From: an uncultured Aquimarina sp.
GTDB taxonomy: Bacteria; Bacteroidota; Bacteroidia; Flavobacteriales; Flavobacteriaceae
Reading direction: 5' to 3'
Length of the DNA: 64,000 nucleotides
NCBI GenBank assembly: GCA_947498775.1
Contig: CANMLL010000003.1
Location: 186,001 to 250,000, forward strand
Shown here in pieces: positions 26,622-35,636 of the stretch. A model generated the notes under the pieces. The model was not told the origin of the DNA. It did not search any database and saw only the letters and a program-made list of their open reading frames with translations. Position 1 is the stretch's first letter, and each line of letters opens with the position of its first letter. The translations under genes were made by a program, and so were the position numbers.

Positions 26622-28475
26622 TCATCCTTCTTTATTTTTGCTTGCTACCCATTCTTCGACAAGATCTTCTAATACATTTAATGGTACAGCTCCATTTGTT
26701 AAAACTACATCATGAAACTCTCTAATATCAAATTGTTTTCCAAGTTTTTTTCGTGCATTTTGGCGTAGCTCAAGGATCTTATTCATCCCAATTTTATAGG
26801 CAGTTGCCTGGCTTGGCATAACAATATGTCTTTCTACCATTTTTACGGCATCACTTTCTGCATTTGGAGTATTATCGGTATAATACTTAATTCCCTCTTC
26901 GCGCGTCCATTTTTTTGCATGAATTCCCGTATCCACAACTAATCTGCAAGCTCTCCATAGTTCCATTGCTAACCTTCCAAAATCAGAATATGGATCGGTA
27001 TACAATCCTATTTCTTTAGGTAATAGTTCTGTATACAATCCCCAGCCTTCGGTATAGGCGGTATATCTTCCAAATATTCTGAATTTCGGAATATTTTCCA
27101 ATTCCAGAGAAATTGATCGTTGCATGTGGTGCCCAGGAATCCCTTCATGATATGCCAAGGCTTCCATTTGGTATATTGGCATGGCTGCCATATCATACAA
27201 ATTGGCATAGTATCTTCCGGGTCTTGAACCATCTGGTGTACCTTGTTGATAAAAGGCTTTACCAGCGCTTTTCTCTCTGAAAGGTTCTACAGCTTTTACA
27301 ACAATATCTGCTTTAGGTTTTGTAATAAATAACTCATCTAATCTCGACTTCATAGTGTCGATTAGCCCAACCGCTTGTTTTAGGTAGGCTGCTTTACCTT
27401 CTTCATCATTTGTAAAATAAAACTTTTTATCCTCTTTCATATATGTGAAGAAATCTTGCAAGGTACCTTCATAGTTGACTTGCTTCATGATATCACGCAT
27501 CTCGTTATGAATGCGTTCTACCTCTTTCAAACCAAGTTCATGAATTTGATCGGCAGTCATATCTGTTGTCGTTGTTCTTTTAAGAGCAAGATTATAAAAA
27601 GTATTCCCCTTTGGAAACTTCCAACAACCATCTTCTGTAGAAGCTCTGTGCTGTTGTTCTTCAAGAAAAGAAATAAGACTATCATATGCCGGTTTAACAC
27701 CTTCTGTTAAAGATTTTTCTGCTTTGGAAATAAGCTCATCCCTATCCTGATCCGATAATTCTAACTTCGATATTTTTCCTTTAAAATCGGCCAAGAGGGT
27801 ACTTTCTTGATTTGATTTATCAAAAGGTTGACCAGTGATGACATTACCGCTATCATCTAAAACTTTGGCAAACACAAACTTTGGCGGAAGGATACCATTC
27901 TTTTCTCGAATTTTCATATTATCGATCAACTGTGTAAATAGTTCATCCAAACCGTCTAATCGTGAAATATAAGCCTCTGCATCACTTTTATCGTTAACGC
28001 TATGCATATTAATCATAAAGGCAGGGATCTGTGCATGCATGCCACTCATTTGATTTACCGGGTAGTTATAAAAGCGATACTGAAAATCCTGGATCTCATT
28101 TTCCAGATCTTGTTTCATCAATTTATAACTTAGTATGGTAGCATCATTCAATTTAGAAACATCTACAGAATCTTTGAGATACGCTAAATGTTGTTTTGCG
28201 CGTGCCAAATCTTCTACTTCTTTCTTTGAAGATATATCGTCCCATTTACCATAATCGGCGGTTTTAATCCCCAGATAGGTTTGTGTCATAGGCGACCTGG
28301 ATACCGCTTCCTGAAATTGTGTTTCGAACCAATTATTTAGATTATTAGAATGCTCTTCTATGACTTCGGGTGTAGCGGCAACCTCCTTTTCAGTTTCACC
28401 ACTTTGTTTCTTACAACTAAACATTACAAAAAGACAGGAAAAAACTAAGAAGGTTGCTTTCATTTTATTCGACAT
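26622..28475 (-). CDS. DUF885 lipoprotein (putative zinc hydrolase)
   Basis: This 617-residue lipoprotein has a signal peptide ending VMFSC (Cys21 from the first ATG; a second ATG lies four codons later). It belongs to DUF885. The motif HEGIPGHHMQ resembles a zinc-protease site, with TAYTEGWGLYTELLPKE as a downstream metal-ligand segment. The family is regarded as probable peptidases or carboxylic-ester hydrolases, without a settled substrate. It lies 24 bases after the CocE-type hydrolase and is presumably co-transcribed. A possible joint role in peptide or ester degradation at the envelope is inference. Confidence 0.82.
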   Translation of the reverse strand: MSNKMKATFLVFSCLFVMFSCKKQSGETEKEVAATPEVIEEHSNNLNNWFETQFQEAVSRSPMTQTYLGIKTADYGKWDDISSKKEVEDLARAKQHLAYLKDSVDVSKLNDATILSYKLMKQDLENEIQDFQYRFYNYPVNQMSGMHAQIPAFMINMHSVNDKSDAEAYISRLDGLDELFTQLIDNMKIREKNGILPPKFVFAKVLDDSGNVITGQPFDKSNQESTLLADFKGKISKLELSDQDRDELISKAEKSLTEGVKPAYDSLISFLEEQQHRASTEDGCWKFPKGNTFYNLALKRTTTTDMTADQIHELGLKEVERIHNEMRDIMKQVNYEGTLQDFFTYMKEDKKFYFTNDEEGKAAYLKQAVGLIDTMKSRLDELFITKPKADIVVKAVEPFREKSAGKAFYQQGTPDGSRPGRYYANLYDMAAMPIYQMEALAYHEGIPGHHMQRSISLELENIPKFRIFGRYTAYTEGWGLYTELLPKEIGLYTDPYSDFGRLAMELWRACRLVVDTGIHAKKWTREEGIKYYTDNTPNAESDAVKMVERHIVMPSQATAYKIGMNKILELRQNARKKLGKQFDIREFHDVVLTNGAVPLNVLEDLVEEWVASKNKEG

Positions 28476-28499
28476 GATGTATATTTGGATTTAGCTTAT

Positions 28500-30350
28500 T
28501 TATTTTAAAATTGAAATTTCAATCGAAGAATCATGATACACTTTGTGTGTTTCCTTTGTGAAATCAGATTCCTTGGCTTTAAAAATATTAGGAACATAGG
28601 TCTGTGGATTTAGATCGATCAAAGGGAACCATGTACTCTGTACCTGAATCTGAATCTTATGTCCTTTCTTAAACGTATGATGTATATCCTGCATTTTGAT
28701 ATCGACAGCAGTCTTTTGATTTGCAGAAAAAGGTTTTGGTTCACTAAAACTATCTCTAAATCTTCCTCGCATCACTTCACTTCGTACCATCATATGGTAG
28801 TTGGCCATTTTTAAATATTTCTGAGTTTCTTCAGTATCCTCGACATCATTTGGGTATACATCAATCAGTTTTACTACCCAATCTGCATCGGTACCCGTGG
28901 TTGCCACTTTTAATTTTGCTAATACCTCTCCCGATAGTGTTATATCTTCAGTAAGAACAGATGTCTCAAAAACTAATACATCCGGACGACGAGCAGCAAA
29001 TCGCTGATCATCTGTCATGTACTTTCTTGGGGTGAATACCATTTTAATATCTTCGGAATATGGAACCGGTTTCTTCGGGTCACTTATAAATTCTGAAAAA
29101 CTCTCTCCTGCTTTCTCTGACAAATCATCTGAAGCAGAAAGATAAAATGTTTTTTTCTGTACATTTTTTGGAGGCCAGCTTTCAAAAGAATTCCACTCTT
29201 TTTTTCCCGTATCAAAAATTTGAATTTCGGGTAAACCGGTTTTTCCATTTCCTTCACCTTTGAGAAAATGATTAAAAAACTTTGTCTCTACGTTTTTTTG
29301 ATAATTCAAAGAAAGATCATCTCCAAAATACACATTCCCAATTGCCTGACGTTTTTTAGTCCGCGCCCAATCGCCATGACTCCAAGGGCCAAAAACCATG
29401 ATATTATAGTTGTTACTTCGTTTTTCTATATTCTCATAGGTTTCAAAAGGACCATATAAATCTTCAGCATCAAACAACCCCCCAACTACCATTACCGCTG
29501 GTTTAATATCTTTAAGATGCTGAATAATTCCTCTTTTTTTCCAAAACTCATCATAGTTTGGATGTTCTTTCAGCTGGGTCCAGAACACATTATCTTCTGC
29601 ATAATATTGATCCAAATTACTTAATGGCCCTGCATCCAAGAAGAACTGGTATTGATCTTCACTTTTTAAATCAGGAAAAGTATACCAACTCTCTGTTGTG
29701 GGTTTGGTCTTTTCGTAACCGAATACCGCAGTTGCTCTCCAATAACTCAATAAATAGGCACCGTTATGGTGAAAATCATCAAAGAAAAAATCACCAATAC
29801 ATGCCTGCGGTGATACTGCTTTTAAAGCCGGGTGTGAATCCAACAAGGAATAAGTCGCATAAAATCCAGGGTACGAAATTCCCCAAACACCTACTTTCCC
29901 ATTAGTATTATCCACGTTTTTGATTAACCAATCTATCGTGTCATACGTATCGCTGGCTTCATCAAATTGTTTTCCTTTTTTATTTGGAATATAGGCTCTC
30001 ATATTATCATATACTCCCTCACTCATCCAACGACCACGAACATCCTGATATACAATAATATTACCTTCTTTCATCAGAAATTCATTGGGCCCAATTTTGG
30101 ATCGAAATTGATTCTCACCGTACGGTCTGGAACTGTATGGAGTACGTTGCATTAAGATAGGATACTTTTTTGAAGTGTCTTTTGGAGTGTAAATAGTGGT
30201 ACGCAACTTGATCCCGTCTCGCATCACGATATCGACCTCATCTTTTGTATAATGTTCTTTTACATCATAAGAATCAGTCTCCTGAGTGAATCCCGAAATA
30301 AGATAAAAGAGGAAGAAACCTCTTAAAAAGATAATTTTTATTGATTGCAT
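28500..30350 (-). CDS. CocE/NonD-family S15 hydrolase, exported
   Basis: This 616-residue alpha/beta hydrolase has an S15/CocE layout: a signal peptide (MQSIKIIFLRGFFLFYLISG), a hydrolase domain with the nucleophile Ser159 in GVWGISYPGF, an acidic residue in LFDAEDLYGP, a His in GPWSHGDWAR, and a C-terminal jelly-roll domain. Family members are acyl esterases or X-Pro dipeptidyl peptidases. The start is uncertain: an ATG at 30404 adds 18 residues before the signal and lies 19 bases from the -7 box at 30424, the spacing seen at other genes here. I prefer 30350 because of the clean signal peptide. Confidence 0.83.
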   Translation of the reverse strand: MQSIKIIFLRGFFLFYLISGFTQETDSYDVKEHYTKDEVDIVMRDGIKLRTTIYTPKDTSKKYPILMQRTPYSSRPYGENQFRSKIGPNEFLMKEGNIIVYQDVRGRWMSEGVYDNMRAYIPNKKGKQFDEASDTYDTIDWLIKNVDNTNGKVGVWGISYPGFYATYSLLDSHPALKAVSPQACIGDFFFDDFHHNGAYLLSYWRATAVFGYEKTKPTTESWYTFPDLKSEDQYQFFLDAGPLSNLDQYYAEDNVFWTQLKEHPNYDEFWKKRGIIQHLKDIKPAVMVVGGLFDAEDLYGPFETYENIEKRSNNYNIMVFGPWSHGDWARTKKRQAIGNVYFGDDLSLNYQKNVETKFFNHFLKGEGNGKTGLPEIQIFDTGKKEWNSFESWPPKNVQKKTFYLSASDDLSEKAGESFSEFISDPKKPVPYSEDIKMVFTPRKYMTDDQRFAARRPDVLVFETSVLTEDITLSGEVLAKLKVATTGTDADWVVKLIDVYPNDVEDTEETQKYLKMANYHMMVRSEVMRGRFRDSFSEPKPFSANQKTAVDIKMQDIHHTFKKGHKIQIQVQSTWFPLIDLNPQTYVPNIFKAKESDFTKETHKVYHDSSIEISILK

Positions 30351-30423
30351 TGGAGTTAGTTTAGTTTCTCGCTGAAGATAAAAAATTGGAACCTTGGGCC
30401 TCATATTTTTAAGGAGATTTTAA

Positions 30424-30431
30424 CAAAGCTA
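30424..30431 (-). promoter_or_regulatory. -7 box TAGCTTTG for the CocE-DUF885 unit
   Basis: A perfect TAnnTTTG match on the minus strand, 73 bases before the chosen CocE start and 19 bases before an upstream in-frame ATG. Confidence 0.45.
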
Positions 30432-30546
30432 AAACAGTCACAATCAAAAAGTCTCAAAGGAAAAATGTTCCTATGAGGCTGTTCAATCGATCAAATCCTA
30501 AAAAAATTAAATTGAATGCTCTTTAAGAATGATAATCTATACGTTG

Positions 30547-30626
30547 CCCTGAACTCGTTTCAGGGTCTCAACCCACAAGGAATTTAACGCCAATATCCTT
30601 ATGAGATGCTGAAACAAGTTCAGCAT
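30547..30626. repeat. Pair of inverted REP-like units (BIME-like)
   Basis: Unit 1 is a hairpin CCCTGAA (30547-30553) with TTCAGGG (30559-30565). Unit 2 is ATGCTGAA (30606-30613) with TTCAGCAT (30619-30626). The loops ctcgt and acaag are near reverse complements, so the units are inverted copies of one sequence. Similar GATGCTGAAACAAGTTCAGC repeats are dispersed in Flavobacteriaceae genomes (general familiarity, not searched). Confidence 0.6.
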
Positions 30627-30669
30627 GACGCTGAGATAGAATTATTGATAAATAGAGATGTTTAAAAAA

Positions 30670-31452
30670 TTATTTTGCTTTGTCCTGAATACTCCTGGTC
30701 ACGGAAGTCACCATTTTTCTAGGCATAAATCGCACTGAGTTTGCCAAGACTGTATTCATGAAACCATGAATTGCAACCGTTTTACCTTTCATCATCGCTT
30801 TGTAACCATATTGGGCAACAACCTTTGAAGATGGAAGTTTTTTACCTTTGACCAATTTGCTGTCTTCCATTTCTGCCACTGCCTGAAAACCACTTTCGGT
30901 TGCTCCGGGACATAATGCCGTTACGGTAATATTTTTACCTTTTAGCTCATTGGCAATAGCCTCAGTAAAGTGTAAAACGTATGATTTGGTGGCATAATAA
31001 ATTGCCATTGTGGGACCAGGTTGAAAAGCAGCTGTAGAGGCAACATTCATGATTTTACCACTATTGCGTTTTACCATATCCTTTAGATAAAGTTTAGTAA
31101 ATTGAGTGAGCGCGGTAATATTAAGTTCGATCATTTTATGTTCCTTCTCCCAATCGGTATCATAAAACATTCCGAAATCTCCAAAACCTGCATTATTTAT
31201 AAGAAAATCAACCAAAATGTTTTTTTGAGTTGTTTCGTTATAAACCTCTTGAGCAGCATTAGGAGTAGATAAATCTTTTGCTATTACTAATGCTTCAATT
31301 TTATATTCTTTTTCTAGTTCGGTTTTAAGCTCTTCCAACTTAGCCTGATTTCTTGCTATCAAAACAAGATTATCCCCTTTTGAAGCATGTACTTTTGCCA
31401 GTTCTAGTCCTATCCCTCCAGAAGCACCTGTAATTAAAGCTGTTTTTTTCAT
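30670..31452 (-). CDS. SDR-family oxidoreductase
   Basis: This 260-residue short-chain dehydrogenase/reductase has an N-terminal cofactor motif TGASGGIGLELAK, the NNAGFGDFG motif, a Ser in the VASTAAF segment, and the YYATKSYVL catalytic Tyr/Lys pair. It is probably NADP-dependent and cytoplasmic. Its substrate is not clear. A TetR operator copy lies 15-33 bases upstream of its ATG, and the TetR gene is 49 bases upstream on the same strand, so it is most likely the enzyme controlled by that repressor. Confidence 0.88.
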   Translation of the reverse strand: MKKTALITGASGGIGLELAKVHASKGDNLVLIARNQAKLEELKTELEKEYKIEALVIAKDLSTPNAAQEVYNETTQKNILVDFLINNAGFGDFGMFYDTDWEKEHKMIELNITALTQFTKLYLKDMVKRNSGKIMNVASTAAFQPGPTMAIYYATKSYVLHFTEAIANELKGKNITVTALCPGATESGFQAVAEMEDSKLVKGKKLPSSKVVAQYGYKAMMKGKTVAIHGFMNTVLANSVRFMPRKMVTSVTRSIQDKAK

Positions 31453-31466
31453 ATTAAAATTATTTT

Positions 31467-31485
31467 AGCGAATATTTATTCATTT
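31467..31485. promoter_or_regulatory. TetR operator copy 3, upstream of the SDR gene
   Basis: AGCGAATATTTATTCATTT matches the pattern AAyGAATnnnnATTCrTT found twice in the TetR promoter. It is placed between the TetR stop and the SDR start. Confidence 0.65.
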
Positions 31486-31501
31486 AAAAGTTAAAAAAAA
31501 A

Positions 31502-32077
31502 TTATGTTTTTATACCGTCCCATGCCATATTAAAGCATGTATGCATTCCATCTTCTTCAAGTCGGATATCTCCTCTTACATTCATTTTTACAATTTCATG
31601 AACCGATCCATGTAAATGCGCCTTAATGATTTCGACATCCATTTCCTTTATATCACCATTTTTTTGTCCCTGAATCAAAAATTGATCAAGGGGTTCAAAA
31701 TTTGAATCCGCTTTGGCAATGTTTATTTCAGAAATATAACCACTATAGATAAATTGTTCTACAAAAAGCATTTTTTCAGGATATTGCAAACAATAACCAA
31801 AATACCCATACCACATTGCTTTAAACGTTTCGTAAAATGTTTCTTTTAAGTATTCTGGATTTATGATAGCACCTGCAATTTCTTCTTTGGTTACCAAATA
31901 CACATCATTAATGAGCGCTTCTTTACTTTTATAATATACATACAAAGTACCTGTAGCAACTCCTGACTTTTTAGCAACTTCAGCCATCTTCAATCCAGAG
32001 AAACCAGTTTTTGTAACCAATTCTATGGCTGCCCTATGAATAGCATTTACTTTATTTTGATCTTTTAATTTTGGCAT
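31502..32077 (-). CDS. TetR-family repressor
   Basis: This 191-residue TetR regulator has an N-terminal helix-turn-helix (FSGLKMAEVAKKSGVATGTLYVYYKSKEALINDVY, about 24-58) and an all-helical ligand domain without recognisable specificity. Two copies of a dyad operator lie directly upstream of its -7 box and a third lies in front of the downstream SDR gene. This strongly implies autorepression and control of the SDR. A lipid-like or aldehyde ligand would be usual for such pairs, but nothing in the sequence shows it. Confidence 0.9.
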   Translation of the reverse strand: MPKLKDQNKVNAIHRAAIELVTKTGFSGLKMAEVAKKSGVATGTLYVYYKSKEALINDVYLVTKEEIAGAIINPEYLKETFYETFKAMWYGYFGYCLQYPEKMLFVEQFIYSGYISEINIAKADSNFEPLDQFLIQGQKNGDIKEMDVEIIKAHLHGSVHEIVKMNVRGDIRLEEDGMHTCFNMAWDGIKT

Positions 32078-32096
32078 GTTTGCTAATTAATCGGCA

Positions 32097-32149
32097 CAAA
32101 TATAAGTGAATTTTTATTCGCTTAAAATATAAATGAATATTTATTCGTT
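32097..32149 (-). promoter_or_regulatory. TetR promoter with two operator copies
   Basis: The -7 box TATATTTG lies at 32097-32104 on the minus strand, 19 bases from the TetR ATG. Operator 1 is AAGTGAATTTTTATTCGCTT (32104-32123) and operator 2 is AAATGAATATTTATTCGTT (32131-32149). Both are dyads of AAyGAAT/ATTCrTT with a 4-base spacer. They cover the spacer and -33 region, so binding should block RNA polymerase. Confidence 0.7.
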
Positions 32150-32186
32150 ATAAAGCTATAGTTTATTCCTATAAATAAAAAAAATG

Positions 32187-34166
32187 CTACTTGCTGAAGT
32201 TTTTCAGGCCGGTTTTTAACCATTTAAGATATTCGTTAGTATCTGGAGTATATGCCGTTGTAGTATTTAGTAAATTCATTTCAGCGTCAATTAGTACGTA
32301 GTAGGGTTGCGAATTGTTCTCAAAATTCAATGTTTGAAATGTAGCCCACTTATCCCCTATTGTTTTGATATTTTTAACTCTGCCGTCTGATTTCAAAAAT
32401 TTAAATTGTTCTTCTTTCGGTAATTCCTTACGATCATCGACATATAAGGAGATCAGAACATACTTATTTTTAAGAATATCTATTATTTCAGGATAGCTCC
32501 ATACTTGTTCTTCCATTTTACGACAATTCACACATGCCCAACCTGTAAAATCAATCATAATAGGTTTATTTTGCAATTTTGCAGCTTGTACACCTTCTTC
32601 AAAATCGGTATAGGCATTGAGTCCTAATGGACCATGTGCTTCTTTTTCATAAATACTATAAAACAATGGAGGTGGAAAACCACTTAACAACTTCAAATTA
32701 GCATATGCAGTATTGGTAAGTCCCGGAAGTAAATACATTACAAATACTATCGTTATCATACCCAAAGTTTTTCTTCCTGTGCTTAATTTTTGAATCGGAC
32801 CATCATGCGGAAAACGAATTTTACCAAAAAGATACAATGCCATCGCAATCCCGATAATAATCCAAATACCTATAAATATTTCGCGTTTTAAAATACCCCA
32901 ATGTTCTACCAGATCTGCATTTGATAAAAATTTAAATGCCAAAGCTAATTCTATGAACCCTAAAACAACTTTCACTGTATTTAGCCAACCTCCACTTTTT
33001 GGTAATGAATTTAACCAATTAGGAAACAAGGCAAAAAGTCCAAAAGGTAACGCCAACGCCAATCCAAAACCTCCCATTCCAAAACTTAACTGCATCGCAC
33101 CACCATCACTACTTAAAGAGCCTCCTAATAAGGATCCCAAAATTGGTCCTGTACATGAAAATGACACCAAAGCAAGCGTAAGCGCCATAAAAAACACACC
33201 AACTACTCCTCCTATACTATTTGCTTTACTATCAAGACTATTACTCCAAGATGCTGGCAATGTGATCTCGAAATATCCAAAAAATGAAATAGCAAAAACA
33301 ATAAAGATTACAAAGAATAGGATATTTAATGTGACGTTGGTAGAGATATTATTAAGAATTTCTGGATCTACAGAATCAAGTAAATGAAATGGCAAGCTTA
33401 GCAAAACATATATGGCGAAAATGAAGAAACCATACAATATAGCATTAAATGTTCCTTTTTTTCGATCCTTAGCGCTTTTGGTAAAGAAAGAAACTGTAAG
33501 GGGAATCATTGGAAAAACACATGGTGTTAATAACGCTATCAATCCGCCCAAAAATCCCAAAATAAATATGGTTAAATAACTTTTATCTTTTACATCTTCT
33601 TTAGGAAAAGTATCCCAACCCTTAACTCCTATATTTAAAGCTTCCGACTTGGTACGATCATCTACGGTAATACTAGCAACATCCCCTTTATTTTCTATAG
33701 TTTCTCCGGTTAAACTCAAATCAAATTCTATCACCTCTGGCGCTAGGCATTTCTCATCATCACACACCGAAAAGAAAACCTCTGCTTTTACCGCCTTAAG
33801 AGTTTTATCTTTTAATTTAATTTTTTGAAAGAAGGTAACCTCGTCTTCAAAGTACTTCACATCCATTTCGAAGATATTATCGTACTTCTCTATCCCTTTT
33901 GGTTCAACTGTTTCTCCTTCTAAAGCATAGGTGTTTTCAGCATTATTAAAAGTAAACTCTGTTGGGGTTGGCGTTATCTCATCAGTATCCGCTTCGTTTT
34001 GGGAATACAAATGCCATCCTTTGTCCAAAGTTGCCTTAAAATACAAAGTATACATATCTTCCGATTCTTTTCCAACCTTGGCTTCCCATTTAATGGGATC
34101 TAATGTTTGTGAAATAAGTGATGTAGAAAACAGTATAGTGGTAAGTAAAAATAGAAAGTACCTCAT
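32187..34166 (-). CDS. dsbD: Thiol:disulfide interchange protein DsbD
   Basis: This 659-residue protein passes electrons from cytoplasmic thioredoxin to the periplasm. A signal peptide (about 1-19) is followed by an N-terminal DsbD-alpha-like domain with CDDEKC, a membrane domain of about eight helices starting at SYLTIFILGFLGGLIALLTPCVFPMIP (key Cys in TPC and SCTGP), and a C-terminal thioredoxin domain with WACVNC (Cys545 and Cys548). All three cysteine pairs are present. Its ATG overlaps the tilS stop by one base (TAATG), so translation is coupled. It may also serve cytochrome c maturation. Confidence 0.93.
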   Translation of the reverse strand: MRYFLFLLTTILFSTSLISQTLDPIKWEAKVGKESEDMYTLYFKATLDKGWHLYSQNEADTDEITPTPTEFTFNNAENTYALEGETVEPKGIEKYDNIFEMDVKYFEDEVTFFQKIKLKDKTLKAVKAEVFFSVCDDEKCLAPEVIEFDLSLTGETIENKGDVASITVDDRTKSEALNIGVKGWDTFPKEDVKDKSYLTIFILGFLGGLIALLTPCVFPMIPLTVSFFTKSAKDRKKGTFNAILYGFFIFAIYVLLSLPFHLLDSVDPEILNNISTNVTLNILFFVIFIVFAISFFGYFEITLPASWSNSLDSKANSIGGVVGVFFMALTLALVSFSCTGPILGSLLGGSLSSDGGAMQLSFGMGGFGLALALPFGLFALFPNWLNSLPKSGGWLNTVKVVLGFIELALAFKFLSNADLVEHWGILKREIFIGIWIIIGIAMALYLFGKIRFPHDGPIQKLSTGRKTLGMITIVFVMYLLPGLTNTAYANLKLLSGFPPPLFYSIYEKEAHGPLGLNAYTDFEEGVQAAKLQNKPIMIDFTGWACVNCRKMEEQVWSYPEIIDILKNKYVLISLYVDDRKELPKEEQFKFLKSDGRVKNIKTIGDKWATFQTLNFENNSQPYYVLIDAEMNLLNTTTAYTPDTNEYLKWLKTGLKNFSK

Positions 34167-35479
34167 TAGGTTATTGTAATTTTAAGTATTTGTTTTGTTT
34201 GGGGTGTAATTTTATACCTATTGTCTGCCCTATAGTTTATGATCCAAATGATTTCTTTTTCAGAACACAGAAGCCATACCCTTTCTTTTGCCAACAAAGA
34301 TAATTTTTCATCTTTAAAAAACTTGCTTAGTTTCTTTTTCCCTTTCATTCCCATGGGATAAAAATAGTCGCCTTCTTTCCATTTTCTTACAGATAGTGGA
34401 TATTTTAACTTTTCCTTATCTACAAAAATTGTCTTAAAATCTGTTTGATCCATTTCAGAAACCTCTCTAAATTTAAGGGTTCCAGGAGGAATCATGATCA
34501 TATTTTCTTCTTCAGGGATCTGATAATTACGATCCGAAATCTCTTCGGCAATCGGGCTTAGCAATAAATAATCTCTATCCTTAACTAATCTGTGCGTTTC
34601 AGAAAAAACCTGTTTTCCAGATTGAGAAGTAACAATCTGTTCGATATCATCCCATGCTTTAAAACCATAATCTTTTAGTAAAAAGTACAAACAAGTCCTC
34701 GGGTTCCCATACTCTCGTAACCTATTGATTGGTATTCTAGTAACATCAATTTCTGAAGACTGAAACAATTCCTTTTTAAGATGAAACAATTGGCTTTTGA
34801 TAAACTCATTGCTTTGTTTTAAATAATCCAAAGTTGTTTTAAAATTATTCAAAAACTGAGGATTTATTGCCTTCAATTCTGTTATTACATCATGTCTTAG
34901 TTTATTTCGTAAGTACTTTGTGCTTTTGTTGCTGCTATCCTCTCTCCATTGTAATTGACGTTCATTGGCAAAATTTAAAATCTCTTCCCTTGAAAAAGGC
35001 AAGAGCGGGCGAACAAAAATTTCATTAACTTCTAGTATTCCGGTAAGTCCTTCTAAACCAGTTCCCCGCGAAAGATTAATCAAAAAAGTCTCCAGATTAT
35101 CATCAGTATGATGTGCCGTAAGAACATAATCATATTGAAACTCTAATGCTAATTCTCTGAACCAGTTATAACGTAATTCTCTGGCCGCCATTTGGATCGA
35201 CAACTGATGATCCTTGGCATATTTCTCTGTATCAAAACGAGTTTTTAAAAATAATGCTTTTACTCTTTCTGCAAGTGATTTTACAAACTCCTCGTCTTCG
35301 TCACTTTCATTTCCGCGTAAACCGAAATTACAGTGTGCAATCCCAAATTCAAATTTATGCAAATGACAAAGTTCTGTAAGAACCACACTGTCTAATCCTC
35401 CACTGCATGCAATGAGTACTCTATTCTCGGGCAAAAAAGAAAGATGGTTTGCAATATGATTTTTGAATTCTTGTAACAA
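34166..35479 (-). CDS. tilS: tRNA(Ile)-lysidine synthetase
   Basis: This 437-residue TilS modifies the wobble cytidine of tRNA-Ile(CAU) to lysidine using ATP and lysine. The PP-loop motif ACSGGLDSVVL lies at about 24-34. It is followed by the HCNFGLRGNESDEDE and AHHTDDNLETFL motifs, and a C-terminal domain around PLSVRKWKEGDYFYPMGMKGKKKLSKFFKDEK. The enzyme is essential and cytoplasmic. The -7 box TATATTTG with a TTG 19 bases further upstream lies at 35507. It is first in a two-gene unit with dsbD. Confidence 0.95.
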   Translation of the reverse strand: MLQEFKNHIANHLSFLPENRVLIACSGGLDSVVLTELCHLHKFEFGIAHCNFGLRGNESDEDEEFVKSLAERVKALFLKTRFDTEKYAKDHQLSIQMAARELRYNWFRELALEFQYDYVLTAHHTDDNLETFLINLSRGTGLEGLTGILEVNEIFVRPLLPFSREEILNFANERQLQWREDSSNKSTKYLRNKLRHDVITELKAINPQFLNNFKTTLDYLKQSNEFIKSQLFHLKKELFQSSEIDVTRIPINRLREYGNPRTCLYFLLKDYGFKAWDDIEQIVTSQSGKQVFSETHRLVKDRDYLLLSPIAEEISDRNYQIPEEENMIMIPPGTLKFREVSEMDQTDFKTIFVDKEKLKYPLSVRKWKEGDYFYPMGMKGKKKLSKFFKDEKLSLLAKERVWLLCSEKEIIWIINYRADNRYKITPQTKQILKITIT

Positions 35480-35506
35480 CAGTTTTTATGTTAGTTTTCG
35501 TTATTT

Positions 35507-35514
35507 CAAATATA
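35507..35514 (-). promoter_or_regulatory. tilS promoter (TTG-N19-TATATTTG)
   Basis: The minus-strand -7 box TATATTTG has a -33 TTG at 35534-35536 (19-base spacer). It is the best two-part Bacteroidota promoter seen in the window, 27 bases from the tilS ATG. Confidence 0.65.
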
Positions 35515-35636
35515 CAACTTTGAATTGCTATCACAATCTATTCAAAAAACAGATTTAAAGCTTGATTTTCAAGTTTTTAACATCATTTTTAGTTTGTTTT
35601 CGTTATTTTTAGGAATCAACTCTAAACTCCTCACCA

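Larger units (their letters stand above)
30351..30669. other. Gene-free stretch before the CocE gene
   Basis: A 319-base region with a -7 box (30424-30431), an imperfect hairpin around 30453-30477 and a pair of inverted REP-like units (30547-30626). No short gene is convincing. Confidence 0.5.

Noticed and set aside
30405..30669. A hidden ORF or non-coding RNA upstream of the CocE gene
   Set aside because: Only short hairpins and REP-like units are visible, with no conserved RNA fold that I can identify.
31823..31834. Sequence TAAACGTTTCGT as a further LacI-type operator
   Set aside because: It lies within the tetR coding sequence and lacks the TTTTCG end shared by the other two copies.
32953..33387. 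Long open frame antisense to dsbD
   Set aside because: It is a shadow of the membrane-domain codons of dsbD, with a proline- and lysine-rich composition unlike a protein.
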